From Hyphodiscus hymeniophilus (lineage: Eukaryota > Ascomycota > Leotiomycetes > Helotiales > Hyphodiscaceae), in the NCBI GenBank assembly GCA_016508695.1, contig VNKQ01000003.1, positions 1,116,001 to 1,180,000 on the forward strand: a DNA stretch of 64,000 bases, read 5' to 3'. Under the pieces are notes generated by a model. That model was not told the origin of the DNA and did no database searches. It worked only from the letters and a program-made list of their open reading frames with translations. Below are positions 1 to 11,243 of this stretch, piece after piece. Position 1 is the first letter of the stretch, and the number at the start of each line of letters is the position of its first letter. Made by a program: the position numbers and the translations under genes.

Positions 1-104
1 AACTCATGCGCTATTACACTTCCCGCTCTACCCTTGCTCTAAGAACATGTTTTGGCAAACCGCTGACCTCGATATGTAGGTATAATTTTAAGCTGGACGA
101 TGAG

Positions 105-1440
105 ATGAAACAGAGTCTGAAGCGAAAGCGGCCGGTCCCTGTCAAAAGAAGTGTTATCGATACACCTGTACCAGATGGTCTTTCGAGAACGCAACTACAA
201 AGGCCTCCCATGCAACGACCGATATTGGCGGTCTTTGAAAATCGTCCAAGTGCAAGCATGCAACGTACGTCTGAAACGAGAGCAAATCAGTCAAACGGGA
301 CTATGGATGAACGAAGACCGATCAATTATTTCGAGTCACTAGGCTCTGCGAGCATGGCAGAATCTCCAATCGCTCCAGGCCTCTCGAATGTGGAACAACA
401 TCTTTCCCTGTAAGTCTTATGTCCTTCTTTGTGTATCTACCTGCTGATCAAAAGCCAGGCCCGATTCGGCTCGACAAACCCCGCTAGCCACAGGAGAACA
501 ACCCTCGTCCGAGTATCCACCCCCACAACCGGACATGGTGCATCAAGGCGAGGCCGAAGATTCATGGGCTGAGCCAGAGGTCTGTGAGAGTCCTGGATCA
601 CAAATCAATCAAGAGCTGCGAGCGACCGCATCTCAGCCCCCACATTCTGATGACATGAATCGAAATTCGATACCACAGCAGTCCCCGCATATTGCTGATC
701 TTGACTATACTCAAGAAGAAAACGACTACAGCGCAAATCATGTGCCCCTCACTGATAAAGATAACGCAATCCTGGACGTAATTGATTCTTTTGATGCTGA
801 TGCTGAAGCAGCGTTAGGAAATGCTACAGCTTTGCAACACGGTCACATCCTAGCACTGCCGTCGTCCCCTCCCTGGTCCTCCTCCCCCATAGATGCTCTT
901 AAAGAAACGACTCTTGACGAAGATAAGCTCGACTCTCCCGAAGAACAGTCTCTTGAAGAGGTTCGAAAACAGAGAGCTGCGAGCTTTCGTCCCAGCAAAC
1001 TCGATTCCTTTCTTGCAAAGCAAGCTAATCCTGAATCCGCCACTCAATCCACTCCACAAGAGCTGGCCAAGTCGCAACTCTGGGGACACATTGATCCTCG
1101 AATTGTGTGGCCTCAAGAGAAAGACGATGATTGGCTTACGGAGAAGAGGCGGGAGATTGAAGCACGAGGCGGTAGGAAAGCCAACTATGGAATACATCTG
1201 ACTGCGCAAATTAGGAAGGAGAGGGAAGAGAAAGGATGGCACGTTCACCAGAATAGTGCGGCTGTTCCAGATCACATCATGGCTGAAACGGCAAGGCATA
1301 TGGAAGAGCTGTTCGGTGTAAAAGTGGATGATCTCGTTCCTACTGTTATGGATGCGCAATTGGTGATGATTGAAAAGCCCGTTGACGAAGGTGGAAGGAA
1401 GAAGAGGAAGGCGGCTTTGAAGTATTATCCAGTGCTTTGA
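105..1440 (+). CDS. Unrecognised protein, two exons, possibly 5'-incomplete
   Basis: I do not recognise this protein. Exon 1 ends at 409 and exon 2 starts at 459; the 49 nt intron has a GTAAGT donor and a CCAG acceptor, and joining restores one frame to the stop at 1440 (about 428 aa from the ATG at 105). An in-frame ATG at 6 lies almost at the window edge, so the true start may be at 6 or outside. The N-terminus has a basic run (KRKRPVPVKR) that looks like a nuclear localisation signal. The middle is acidic and Ser/Pro-rich, probably disordered. The last 120 residues are charged and look like the conserved part (WGHIDPRIVWP, then EARGGRKANYG, then a basic GGRKKRK near the end). It is a plausible nuclear protein; function unknown. 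Confidence 0.6.
410..458 (+). other. Intron of the edge gene
   Basis: The donor GTAAGT and acceptor CCAG join CT to G as a Leu codon and keep the reading frame open on both sides. Confidence 0.6.
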
Positions 1441-2758
1441 TTGGCTTGATGGGCCAACGATTTTGGTGTAGTTTTGGTCATTGTGATACCCCTAAGTGCA
1501 TAAATTCAATACGAATCCGCTTAAATAGCATTCAAAAATCCGATCGTGAATTTGCAAGTCCTTGAGACCTTGCCAAATGCAACTAATGGTTCCATTTCAC
1601 TGCCAAATTCAAATCAGCTAGCACATCACCTAACTCAATTCTTGTTTCGTTTGTAGATGTCAGTTCCTATCCATACACGGTTCCTAACTTGACGTTACAA
1701 AATATCATTGAATCCGCAAAAGACGAAAAGATCACTTTGACGTTTGGCGAAACTTAGCAATCAGTTCAAATTCAATCAACCATAACCTCGGTCGCCGCCC
1801 TACAAAAACATTTCTCTGCGAAGCGAATCCCAAAAATACGCAATTTAGCCTTAAAAAAATTGATGTGGTCTTGGCCTCACCCCTTTTGGAGGAGAGATTT
1901 TGTACTTACTTGTCGTAAGTATTGCGAGATGGTGTTGTGTCGAGTTGTGTCGTCGAGCCCCCCCTTCACGAACCTAAGGCGTCGAGTTGCCTTTCCCATC
2001 TATAATTAAGCATTTAAGCATTTAAGTGAGTATATATAAGGTATAGGTCTATTCAGCAGTATCCAGCCCTTCTAACGAGTCGACTTCGTTTCCCCTGTTG
2101 CACATGTTAGTTGTGCGCAGAGAAGGTGAGAGCCGAGCGAGGTTAGTGAGACCAAGACCACTGGTTTGTTTGTTGAGGCGGAAAAGTTCTTATTGCGTTA
2201 CTTACGAGGACTACGGCTTGGAGCGGAAGTGGAGGCGCCGGTGAGGTAGCGCCGGTGAGATAGGAGATGAGTGGAATTGGTTCCGAACTGGCGAGGACCT
2301 TGAATGGGACGTCACAAGCTGGGAAGAAGAGAGAAGGTAGTCGCAACTTTAGAGCCGGAGCATAATCAAAGCCTATACCTCCTTGAAGTGCAGCTTTTTG
2401 GTTGATGCTTTATTCTTCCAAAGCTTTGAAAAATTGAGGCTTCAAATGCTCGAGCAGTTTATACTATTCCGACACACGTTAGTACACAACATATTAAACG
2501 GTTTTATATCGAGCTTTCAGCTGTTCGAGAACAGAACAGCTACGAGTATTCCTACAACCGCGTTGGAGGGTGGAAGGTTATAGCAATAAAGCAGAAACAA
2601 GGCAAAGTACACAAGTAGGAGGAATTAGGAAATCAGGTCAGTGACAGTATTACACCGACTCATAGCAGCAATATGAAACATGTCAACAAAAGAGATAACT
2701 CCGCCAACCATGATTCAGACATTGTCATTGTATCTTAGCTACAATTTATTCATTACAT
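1441..2758. other. Intergenic, convergent 3' regions
   Basis: No gene is supported here. The stretch holds the 3' ends of the edge gene and ACO2, an AT-rich patch near 2000-2040 with a doubled GCATTTAA and a TATATATA run, a C7 run near 1968, and a short direct tandem repeat at 2235-2262. Short open frames in it lack any protein-like character. Confidence 0.5.
2235..2262. repeat. Two-copy 14 bp direct tandem repeat
   Basis: GCGCCGGTGAGGTA at 2235-2248 is followed directly by GCGCCGGTGAGATA at 2249-2262, one mismatch. It is a GC-rich island in otherwise AT-rich intergenic DNA. Confidence 0.7.
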
Positions 2759-5282
2759 CTAAGATCTCTTCATCTTAGCCAGCAGATTCAACGCACTTCC
2801 AGCCAACACGAAGCCGCATTGGTCTTCACTCAAAGTATGCTTCGTCTTGATAATGACCTCTTCTCCAGTGCCATGCTTTTTCACAACCAATTGGACCGCT
2901 CCTTTGCCACCAGCTTGTAACATATCATACAATCCCACCGTAGAAACCTCGTCACATGCATCGATCTTTGCATAATCTGCACCGACGGCGAACGTCAAGG
3001 GGACAACACCTTGTTTCTTGAGGTTTGTCTCATGAATTCGAGCGAATGACTTGGCGAGTATGACTCGGCCACCTAGGTATCGAGGTTGTAACGCGGCATG
3101 TTCACGGGCGGATCCCTCACCGTAGTTGTCTTCTGCTACGACAAGCCATTCGAGGCCCTGGTCTTTCCACCTTTGTGCGAGCTCAGGGATACCACATGTA
3201 CTACCGTCCACATCGTATGCTACGTTCACTTCCCCTGTCGCGGCGTTGGTCGCCCCAATTAGCGTATTGGCTGAGATGTTAGGGAGATGGCCTTTGTACT
3301 TCAACCAAGGTCCAGCTGCCGATATGGTGTCTGTGGTGCACTTTCCGGTAACTTTGTAGAGGACGCGGAGACCTTTGAGGTCATGCTTGGGGAATGGAGC
3401 AAATGGCTCGAGTAGTGCAAGTCGATCGGATGCGGGATCAACAGCAACAGGGGTAGAAGGAGAAGGAGCAGCGAATGTAGGTAGGAGTGTGGGATTTCCT
3501 TGTTCGAAGCCAGAGATTGGAAGTTCAGCGCCGGTAGGGGGGGAAAAGCGGAACTCTTGACCAGTAGGTGTGGTGATGCTGTCTGTCATGGGATTAAAAG
3601 ATGTGCTTCCTGAATATGACATCGCAGTGACCAATTCAGGCGATGCGAGAAAGTTCATGGTTTCTGGATTGCCGTCATTCCGGCCTCGAAAGTTGCGATT
3701 GTAGGATGTGAATATCGCGTTAGAGTCGCCTTTAGAAACACCATCAGTTCGTTTCCATTGTCCGATACCTTTTGACAAGTTAGCATTGAGATAGTAGGAG
3801 ACTTGGGGGGCAGTTTGGAGCACATACAAGGCCCACACGCATTTGCCAGGACGACACCGCCGGCTTCTTCAAATGTTGACAATGTGGAATCCCGTTCGAG
3901 AGTTGCACGAATCTGTTCGCTGCCAGGGGTAACGAAGAAGTCGATGGCTGGCTTCAACCCTGCGGCCGATGCTTGCTTGACGAGATCCTCTGCACGAGTC
4001 ATGTCTTGGTACGAGCTGTTCGTGCAGCTGCCAATAAGACCTGCAGATACGGTTTCCGGCCATTGGTTCGACTTGACTGCTTCGGAAAACAGAGACAGAG
4101 GGGTAGACAAATCGGGGGTATTTGGTCCGTTGACATGCGGTTCCAGATCTGAAAGATTAATCGTAATGAGTTCATCATATTGAGCACCTTCATCGGCTCG
4201 TAATAGATTGTTCAGTGAGGTCGTTGAGGCAATAGTCTGAGCTTGCAGAGCAATAGATGATCGATGTGTAGATTCGAGGTATGGAATGTGTCGGGTCGAG
4301 AACGGGAAAAGCGAAGTCGTTGCGCCTACCTCTGCTCCCATATTGCATATGGTTGCCATTCCGGTAGAGCTCAGAGTGTCCACTCCAGGTCCAAAATACT
4401 CAATGATGTATCCAGTGCCTCCACGAACCGTAAGAACTCCCGCCAATCGAAGAATAACATCCTTTGGAGAAGCCCAGCCACTCAATTGACCCTCGAGTCT
4501 AACTCCAAGCACTTTCGGGGCTTTGAGTTCCCATGGGGCATCCACTAGGGCGTCAACAGCATCAGCACCACCCACGCCAATTGCAATTGCACCAAGTCCA
4601 CCAGCATTTGGCGTATGACTATCTGTACCCAACATCATGAGCCCCGGCGCAGCGTAGTTTTCCAACACAGTTTGATGAATGATACCAGCTCCTGGAGGCC
4701 AGAACTCAATGCCGTATTTCTTCGCCGCAGATTCCAGGAAGTCAAAAACCTCCTTATTTCCCTTGATCGACTCCGGTAGATCAACATCGGCTCCTCTCTG
4801 TCCAACAATCATATGATCACAGTGTATGCTCGCAGGAACCGCAGTGGAGGGAAGGTTGCAGGTCATGAACTGCAACAGTGCCATTTGTGCTGAAGCATCC
4901 TGCATAGCCACTCTGTCAGGCTTGAGCTTAAGATTGGCATTCCCTCTGATATTGAGTCCATTGTCAGTATTTGAGAGGAGTGACTCTTCCGGGTTGTCTA
5001 AATGCGAATATAGGATCTTTTCGGCCAATGTAAGCTGTCTTGAAGATCCCAAGATTCGGCGTACTTCATGTAGTCTCTTGAGGAGCTTGGGGTATGGAGG
5101 GGTCCTTGACTGGATGTCTGGTTTGTAGGAGGAGACTGTCGCAAGAGCTCGTCCGCATCTTGGTCTGAGGATGGTTGCTGGATTCGAGCTCTATTCACAA
5201 TCAATTGAGTGCAAAATGTTTTCGGGATTGGATATCTTACCCGCAGAGCAGACCTGCTACTTGCCAAGAGCCCAGCCCTCAT
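2759..5282 (-). CDS. ACO2: Mitochondrial aconitase-family hydratase, Aco2/AcoB type
   Basis: This is an aconitase-superfamily 4Fe-4S enzyme. Three exons (5282-5241, 5190-3828, 3768-2759) give about 804 aa, close to yeast Aco2 (789 aa). The N-terminus (MRAGLLASSRSALR, then RCGRALATV) is a typical cleavable mitochondrial presequence. Cluster cysteines are seen in GSCTNSS and NACGPC, and the C-terminal swivel domain carries the EGSAREHAAL substrate loop. The second intron (3769-3827) splits the last Cys codon of ACGPC. In yeast the paralogue Aco2 takes part in lysine synthesis (homocitrate to homoaconitate); which substrate is used here is inference from family. True homoaconitase (Lys4) and cytosolic/main aconitase Aco1 are the alternatives; the IGQWKR continuation favours the aconitase branch. 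ATG 5282 was chosen because it supplies the presequence. Confidence 0.88.
3769..3827 (-). other. ACO2 intron 2
   Basis: It has a GTATGT donor, a CTAAC branch site and an AAAG acceptor, 59 nt. It splits T|GT, the third cluster cysteine of the ACGPC motif. Confidence 0.85.
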
Positions 5283-5931
5283 GTTGAAGAACTGATACTG
5301 ACTCTTTCTTCTTTCTAAGAATTTCACAGTTGTGGTTGCGATGTCGGCATGTCGGAGCGCCGTCAAAGGAGCCAATAGAGTTCTCCCAAAGGTCATCGAC
5401 GAAGGAACTGGCACGGGGCCAGGAGACATTGACTTACCACAACTTTTGATACACAAAGAGCCGCACTGCGTAGCTACACTGTGTAAAGCCAATTCCGACA
5501 TAGCTATTCTAAGCTTGGCCCTATTGTTGACCAGCCTAAGGTTTCTAATTGTTAAGAGTCGACTTTTCGATATTTATGCATTAGTAGAATCGATCCTGTA
5601 GTCGTTGGCTCCGGTAGAGTAACGAGCGATGTTTTATTTTCTTGAGCCGATTATGGGAGGTTGTCGCTGATTAGGCTCCTCAAGTGGAAGCTTTACTCGT
5701 ATTTTCAAGGTGGTACATTTGGAGCCCGGCTGAGACGAAGGGGAGCGAGACACAAAGGAGTACGCCTCAGCTCAGCAGCGCTTACTTTACTGTGGGAATC
5801 ATGAGCAGACATGGCACCAAGTTCCTTTCAATTTGTCAGGGATTCACAGCTTCATCTCATAGGAAAATGCAATACTCAAAGGTAGTGTAGGAAATCGATT
5901 GTCAATTTTCCATTCTCTGTCAAAAGTTGTA
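5283..5931. other. Intergenic: ACO2 promoter and F-box gene 3' end
   Basis: No gene is supported. It should contain the ACO2 promoter and leader (a pyrimidine-rich patch lies on the minus strand just upstream of 5282). An 89-codon open frame at 5332-5601 on the plus strand runs antisense to this leader and has no recognisable domain. Confidence 0.4.
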
Positions 5932-7386
5932 TCAGTAAGGTTCCGCCTGCGATCTGCCTGTAACACGCTTGACACGTGGCATGAGCTGACCAACTGGACT
6001 ATTATAAAAAGAGAGGCTCAATGATATCTCAAATTCTACATCAGCTGCGCGAAGTTTCACGCCGAGGTCACGGACACTGGAGAAAAGATTCTCAAAGCTG
6101 CCAGATACATGCCCGGTCTCTGACCATATGAACTTCTTGATTACCGGGCGGCCGTCTGTATCGATGTTCAAGACGCTTTCTGCTCGCTTACTGGGAGCTA
6201 CTCGCTCTGCAATCTTGACGTTTGGTAAAGCACGTCCTTCGTCGAAGAAGTAATAGACCTGAAGTATTTCCAAGGTTTTTGGCAGGAATTCGGTGATGCT
6301 GGACCTTGAGGCATTGAGAAGCAGAAATTCGGGCACAGCCAAAACACGAAGATTTGAGAAACTCGTCAAAGTAGTGAATCGGAACTCCCCACCAATATCC
6401 CTGCTTATGCTCGTTGTAATAGCGAGCTTCTCGAGAGTGTAGCCATGAGCCTGCAAAGCTGGAGAAAAGGCTTCTCCGATTTCGACAACACCAAGATCTC
6501 GGACAGACAGTTGGCCAACGATCGGCAAGTAATATGGGCCTGCTAGATCCACAACAAGTTGCCGCAATGCCCGCATAGCTTCAATAATTGAGCAAGTCAT
6601 ATTCAAAGAGTCACAATCTCCCAAGTGGAGGCTTTGAATCGACAATGCAGAACGAAGAGAGTGAAAGATGGCAGCGTTGATTTGAATATTCCTGAAACTT
6701 TCCAAGCAGGCTAGGCGTTTGAGCTCGCAATGGCGCAGTGTGGGCGAAGTTAGTAGAGGAATGATGTTTTTGACAATGGGCTCGGCTGCGGAGCGATCTC
6801 ATCCACAATGCGGAAAGACGATTCGTAAAGCTTGCATGTTGGCAGGAGGATGAACGGCAAACGGACACGGGCGGATAGGACCAATCTTCAGCGAGAGCGT
6901 TCGCAAGTTTGGGAGTAAGTTGATGATGGATTGGACAAACGCATGTTCAGAGTCAAGCTCGAAAGAATAGGTAACGTAAAGTTTCTGCACGAGAGGGCTG
7001 AGGTATGCGCTTTGCTCGAGTAACGCTGCGAAGGCCCGTACTCTGGATGATAATCGTGGATATTCAGGAATTGAATCAGATTCGACCGTGATCGTGTTGA
7101 ACATGAACGGCTGAACCATGTCCCTAAACTTTCGAGAAACCAAAGCAACATTGCCTGAAAATGACGTTAGTATCTGCTTCAAAACCAAGCACCTAAGCAA
7201 AGAAGGAAGGCAAAAGTTACCCAAATTCTCAATGCCAGCGGGAAGGTGAGAGAATATCTCGGCCAGAAGCTCGTTGGAAAGATCTCCAATAGTGGTCACC
7301 TTTGAGGAAGCCATGGCGCCAGTTAGAGATGGTACGACCGGTCTCCTGGTATCAGAAGCTTCTTGCAAGGATTGCATATGAGACAT
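5932..7386 (-). pseudogene. F-box protein gene with an in-frame TGA
   Basis: Starting at ATG 7386, the product has an F-box at about residues 30-70 (LSNELLAEIFSHLP, then NVALVSRKFRDM), split by a 66 nt intron (7155-7220) with a perfect ACTAAC branch site. Leucine-rich-like segments follow (LLPNLRTLSL). At 6799-6801 the frame meets TGA after about 173 codons, yet the same frame stays open and protein-like afterwards (LLTSPTLRHCELKRLACLES) to a stop at 5932, giving about 462 codons overall. F-box proteins are substrate receptors of SCF ubiquitin ligases; with LRR-like repeats the target is unknown. The stop could be a nonsense mutation, a sequencing error, or be removed by a poor 96 nt intron (6711-6806, donor GTGGAT). 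I favour nonsense or error. Confidence 0.6.
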
Positions 7387-8021
7387 ATTTGACTCTTGCA
7401 GTAGATGTATAGACGCCGAATAATTTAGAAGAGATGAGAGGGCGGAGCAGAAGATGTACCGACCTTGATGTCGTAGGAAGAGATGATGGTCAGTGTAGAA
7501 GGCGAAGTTGTTCGAAGGCGAGTGCAAGAATCTGAACCGAGCCGCTGGAAGCGGCGAGCGAGCACTAAGAAGTGAATATGGACCAGTGAGCAAACCGAGG
7601 TGAGGTCGGGGAGACGGCAACGCGCTCTACTCGAAAAGGTTGATGAATATGAAGAGCTAACGGCGATAATATTGCATTTTGAATTCACCACGCTGGGCGT
7701 TGAATACATACAGCTCTCCGACCACTTGGTTGACTTTGCTTGCTTAACCCAGAACTTTAAGTAACCAAATGAGCAGATTGTGGATCACAGAATAAGAATG
7801 GTTTGCAATGAACATTGATTTGTAGTCTAAGTGCACCGAAATAAGGCGAACCAATGAAAAAATTGTGTCCTCCCTGGAGTATCTCCCTGAGTATCCTTCC
7901 CACTACGCCTGCCAAATAGCTCGAAAGCATCACAAATGTGGCCACACATGAATTCATTCATAGCACAGCCTAAAAAACAACTTTTAAGCCAGTCTCAAAA
8001 ACAGACTCTAGATATCGAATC
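7387..8021. other. Intergenic between the F-box gene and OPY2
   Basis: No gene is supported. The F-box frame remains open upstream to about 7620 without an ATG, so this is probably leader. OPY2 ends at 8022 on the same strand. Confidence 0.4.
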
Positions 8022-9209
8022 TCAGTCTTTCATCTCGTGCTCATCCCCAAACGGCGTGTCATCGTTCATAAGTTTGGATCCTCCTGTGGCCGTCTTCTGA
8101 GCTTCCTCAATCACAGCACTCAGGCTGCTACTGCTTCCAGATCGTGACGGATCACTGAAAGGGCCTTGTTGGAGAGACGGAGTATCATCGATGATGGTGA
8201 TAGCGTGTGAGTCTCTTGGTAGAAGGCTTTGATGAGTATTGGCGCTGTCGTCATTTACGTCTGACGCCTTCTTCGCGGCACTTGCAACTCGGACAATTTG
8301 GGGCCTGACTTGGGTGGCAGCACTTGCACTGTTCAAAAATGTGGACCCAACGCTGAAAGCTGGGCTTGGTGGACCGCCGATCGAGTATTTGCCATAATCC
8401 ACAAATGGGACAGGTGGTGTGAGCTCTCCGGGTGTACTGGCGCCGTTGGACTTCACGCTGACCACTGCTGCCTTTCCTCGGATCACAGTCTGTGCAGGGA
8501 CTGGTGAGACAACCGCATTCTTGCCATATATTGTCGACGCAACGCTGGTCCGGGCGTATGAAGTTCGATCACTGATACCAGAGTAAGTTGAGTCTCGTAG
8601 ATCACCTGGCATGAAGAAGTGTTCGTGTTCATATCGGGGAGTGCTGGATGCGGAAGACAGGGCAATTGGGATCGGAGGGACAGGAGGGACCAAGAGGCCT
8701 GGGGTTGAAGGTGCAGATCGATTCGTGACGCCTGGTATATAGGCGATTTGAATGATATTCGATGCGCGGGTCAAGACTGTAGATGCAATAGATCCAACAG
8801 TATGTGTCGAGGCTCTAGCATCTCGTCGCATTGCGAAGTCCTTCTCGGCTTCCGTTGACTCTTCATGATCTTCCGCCCAATCTTCTTGCTCATACTGTTG
8901 TCTCTTGTTCTTGATGCAGAATTTCCATACGAGGTAGGTTACAGCAGCGATAGCGACGACGCCTCCAATGACCCCACCAGCAATTGCACCGACGTTTGGA
9001 CCAGAACTCGATGATTTCGAACTCGAGCTTATTGTTGATGGGGCTGCGGAGGATGCAACACAGATTGTTTTTTGGCATGCATCGCAGGTTGGAGGTACGA
9101 GTGAGCATATCTCATTATCGGCACACGCTGGACATGCTGGCGTCTGATTGGGACATCCTGTGACGCATCGACGGAAGAGGTTATTTGGAAGTGAATCGTA
9201 GTATGCCAT
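8022..9209 (-). CDS. OPY2: Opy2-like plasma-membrane signalling anchor
   Basis: A single exon of 395 aa. Residues 15-50 form a Cys-rich module (CVTGC, CPAC, DNEIC, TCDAC, TICV), the pattern of the Opy2 N-terminal family. A Ser-rich stretch and one membrane segment follow at about 73-95 (Gly/Ala/Val-rich, then basic KNKR), with a long, Ser/Thr/Pro-rich, probably cytosolic tail. There is no signal peptide ahead of the membrane segment, which fits an outside-N orientation. In yeast Opy2 recruits Ste50 to the membrane for HOG and other MAPK signalling; in filamentous fungi homologues feed osmotic, cell-wall and filamentation pathways. The tail contains proline clusters (VPPVPPIP, ELTPPVP) that may bind SH3 domains. 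The ATG at 9209 lies close to the first Cys; an upstream coding exon cannot be excluded. Confidence 0.8.
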   Translation of the reverse strand: MAYYDSLPNNLFRRCVTGCPNQTPACPACADNEICSLVPPTCDACQKTICVASSAAPSTISSSSKSSSSGPNVGAIAGGVIGGVVAIAAVTYLVWKFCIKNKRQQYEQEDWAEDHEESTEAEKDFAMRRDARASTHTVGSIASTVLTRASNIIQIAYIPGVTNRSAPSTPGLLVPPVPPIPIALSSASSTPRYEHEHFFMPGDLRDSTYSGISDRTSYARTSVASTIYGKNAVVSPVPAQTVIRGKAAVVSVKSNGASTPGELTPPVPFVDYGKYSIGGPPSPAFSVGSTFLNSASAATQVRPQIVRVASAAKKASDVNDDSANTHQSLLPRDSHAITIIDDTPSLQQGPFSDPSRSGSSSSLSAVIEEAQKTATGGSKLMNDDTPFGDEHEMKD

Positions 9210-11243
9210 ATTGAAATCCCACGACGGACGACTGCGACAGGCTTACGGAAGCGTAGACGTGATATTCACCAGAGAGTAATTATCGCGAATGGCGAGAAGT
9301 GCAACCGGTGTGGCTCCGATGGTATATGTCGCTGCGAAAGAGATCCGGCTCCAAGATGCGCGATTTGAAGAGCTGATGGGCGACAGAGGTAAGAGTAAGT
9401 CTGATACTATACCAGCACTGCAGCAGTCGCCTGGTGCAGGAGTCGGAAGAATGTGTTGACGGAAGGTAGGTTGCCGTTTCGAATGCCGTCGCCTGACAGC
9501 ACAAGAAGAACGGGAAGAAAGGAGATTGAACGAGTGTGGGAGAGCGAACTCTGAAGATAGATTTGAAGGAACGTAGACAGTCTTGCGACTACATTGACAT
9601 CGGCGGCGAGGATTCCAAGACCACAGCGATGAATTACAGATGAGATATTCGTTCTTTTGGGGATCGTCGAGGAGGTGGCTAGGTTGGGTATGTGGAAGGT
9701 GGTGGTGGTGGTGGTGGGTGAAGAGAGAGATGGTCGAGATCGAGACAAGGCAAGGCACCGGCTGCCTGAGGGTGGGAAATTGGAGCGGAGCATCTGCAGC
9801 AGGGTTGGATGGGGTCCAATGAGGGGGGATTCTCCACTTTCACGACTGCGAAACGAAAACACAGATTCATGCGCTGACAGATGATAGTACAGATAATATA
9901 GATAATACAGAAAATTTAGAAAATTTAGATAATGTACTTCTTCAAAGGCGAAAGTAAATACGATCATTGATCTCGTTCACCTGTAACCTGACCCAGGTAT
10001 TGTTGGAAGAAGGCTTTGGAATTGGAATGGTTCTTCAGGATAGGTAGCTATCATCACCAGCGTAGATTAGACTAAAGCGCTCCTAGATATTCCTGAGTTT
10101 CGATCATTTAAAACAAGGACGCAATAGCCATCATCTAGATATCTAAATATCTATGAAAAGCTGACTTTTGCTGTGCCAATTGCCATCGTAAGGCACATAT
10201 TTATATAGTCACGTGATGCTGCCCCTGGCTTTGCCGAATATCATAAATCCTGTCCTGATAGCTTTCTTGGTTGAATTTTTGGGTATCAACATTATAAAAT
10301 CGCATCGATGCATCGAGCAGCAGAGCATTCCAGACTCATTCCTGACCACGCACATCAAGGTCTCATCTTCTTACAGTCTTGATTCCTCAAGGCTCACGAC
10401 TAAGCTTTCCTCGTCGTCTAAAAATAACCCCTGAGCCCCGTTTTCTTATTAGTTCGCCGATGTCAAGGCGCTTCCCGAGGCGCGCTGCGGCTAGTGGGAT
10501 AAAGAATCGGCTGCTTTATCTGATCCATAGTGACATGCAACACTGAAGATGATAATGTCTCAAAATGGCTTGTTGTAGACGTTCTTCTTCGTCCTCAAAT
10601 GTTCAAAAGGTCTGGTCCCTGGTGGAATTCAGTTGGTCCCGTGGTGTTGATGATCTTTGTTTCAGCTTCCCTGTTGGCTCCAATCTTCGCTTACATACAT
10701 GGAAACTCAAAACTCCAAGCGTGAGACTTGAATCGATAAAGGCGAATAGATGCAACGCTCGTCGTTAACGTGCTTTCGGAGAATGATCGAATCAAGGACC
10801 GTAAGCTGTTGACTAGAAGGAAAGATGTGTTAGATAGATAGCCACTGAGCGGGGTGTGTTCCTGAATATCTTGAAGTGTGGCACTGTGGCACTTGGGCAT
10901 GGAGGCTGTGCTCGTACTCTCACTCGCGTTTCCCGAACCCGCAGCGTCAAGTAAGCCGGCATTAATTCTCTTGGTGAGAAACATAAAGAAAACACTGTGC
11001 GCCACTTTTGCACTTCTTGATCTATCTCGTTTCAAGCAAAACCGGAAACGTTGGAAGGACTGTCGTGTGTTTACAAGAAGTAGAGCATCCTTGTGAATAG
11101 GAGGCCGACGTCACCTCATTCTCGTCAACATTCCCCTGGTTTGCTCTCCCTTCCTACAAAACGGTTCAACGATTCTGCACACACAACTCCATTGAACCAT
11201 CATCACCGTCGAATCTCCGAGATACTCCATATCCGCATTAGAG
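9210..11243. promoter_or_regulatory. Shared 2 kb divergent region, OPY2/chitin synthase
   Basis: No gene is supported. It holds a GGT microsatellite near 9690-9720, AT-rich short repeats (AGATAATA-like) near 9880-9940, and the palindrome TCACGTGA at 10209-10216, an E-box of the type bound by bHLH factors, beside a TTATATA patch. Open frames here are either antisense shadows or lack an ATG. Both flanking genes act at the cell surface, so co-regulation from this region is possible but unproven. Confidence 0.4.
10209..10216. promoter_or_regulatory. TCACGTGA palindrome (bHLH E-box)
   Basis: A perfect 8 bp palindrome containing CACGTG, next to a TATA-like patch in the OPY2/chitin synthase intergenic region. 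Such boxes bind bHLH proteins in fungi; use here is untested. Confidence 0.35.

Noticed and set aside
5332..5601. 89-codon plus-strand frame near the ACO2 start
   Set aside because: Antisense to the ACO2 leader, no domain, no splice support.
9243..9967. Several overlapping minus-strand frames upstream of OPY2
   Set aside because: Low-complexity, His/Tyr repeats from microsatellites, overlapping in three frames; a possible extra OPY2 exon here could not be joined to give an Opy2-like N-terminus.
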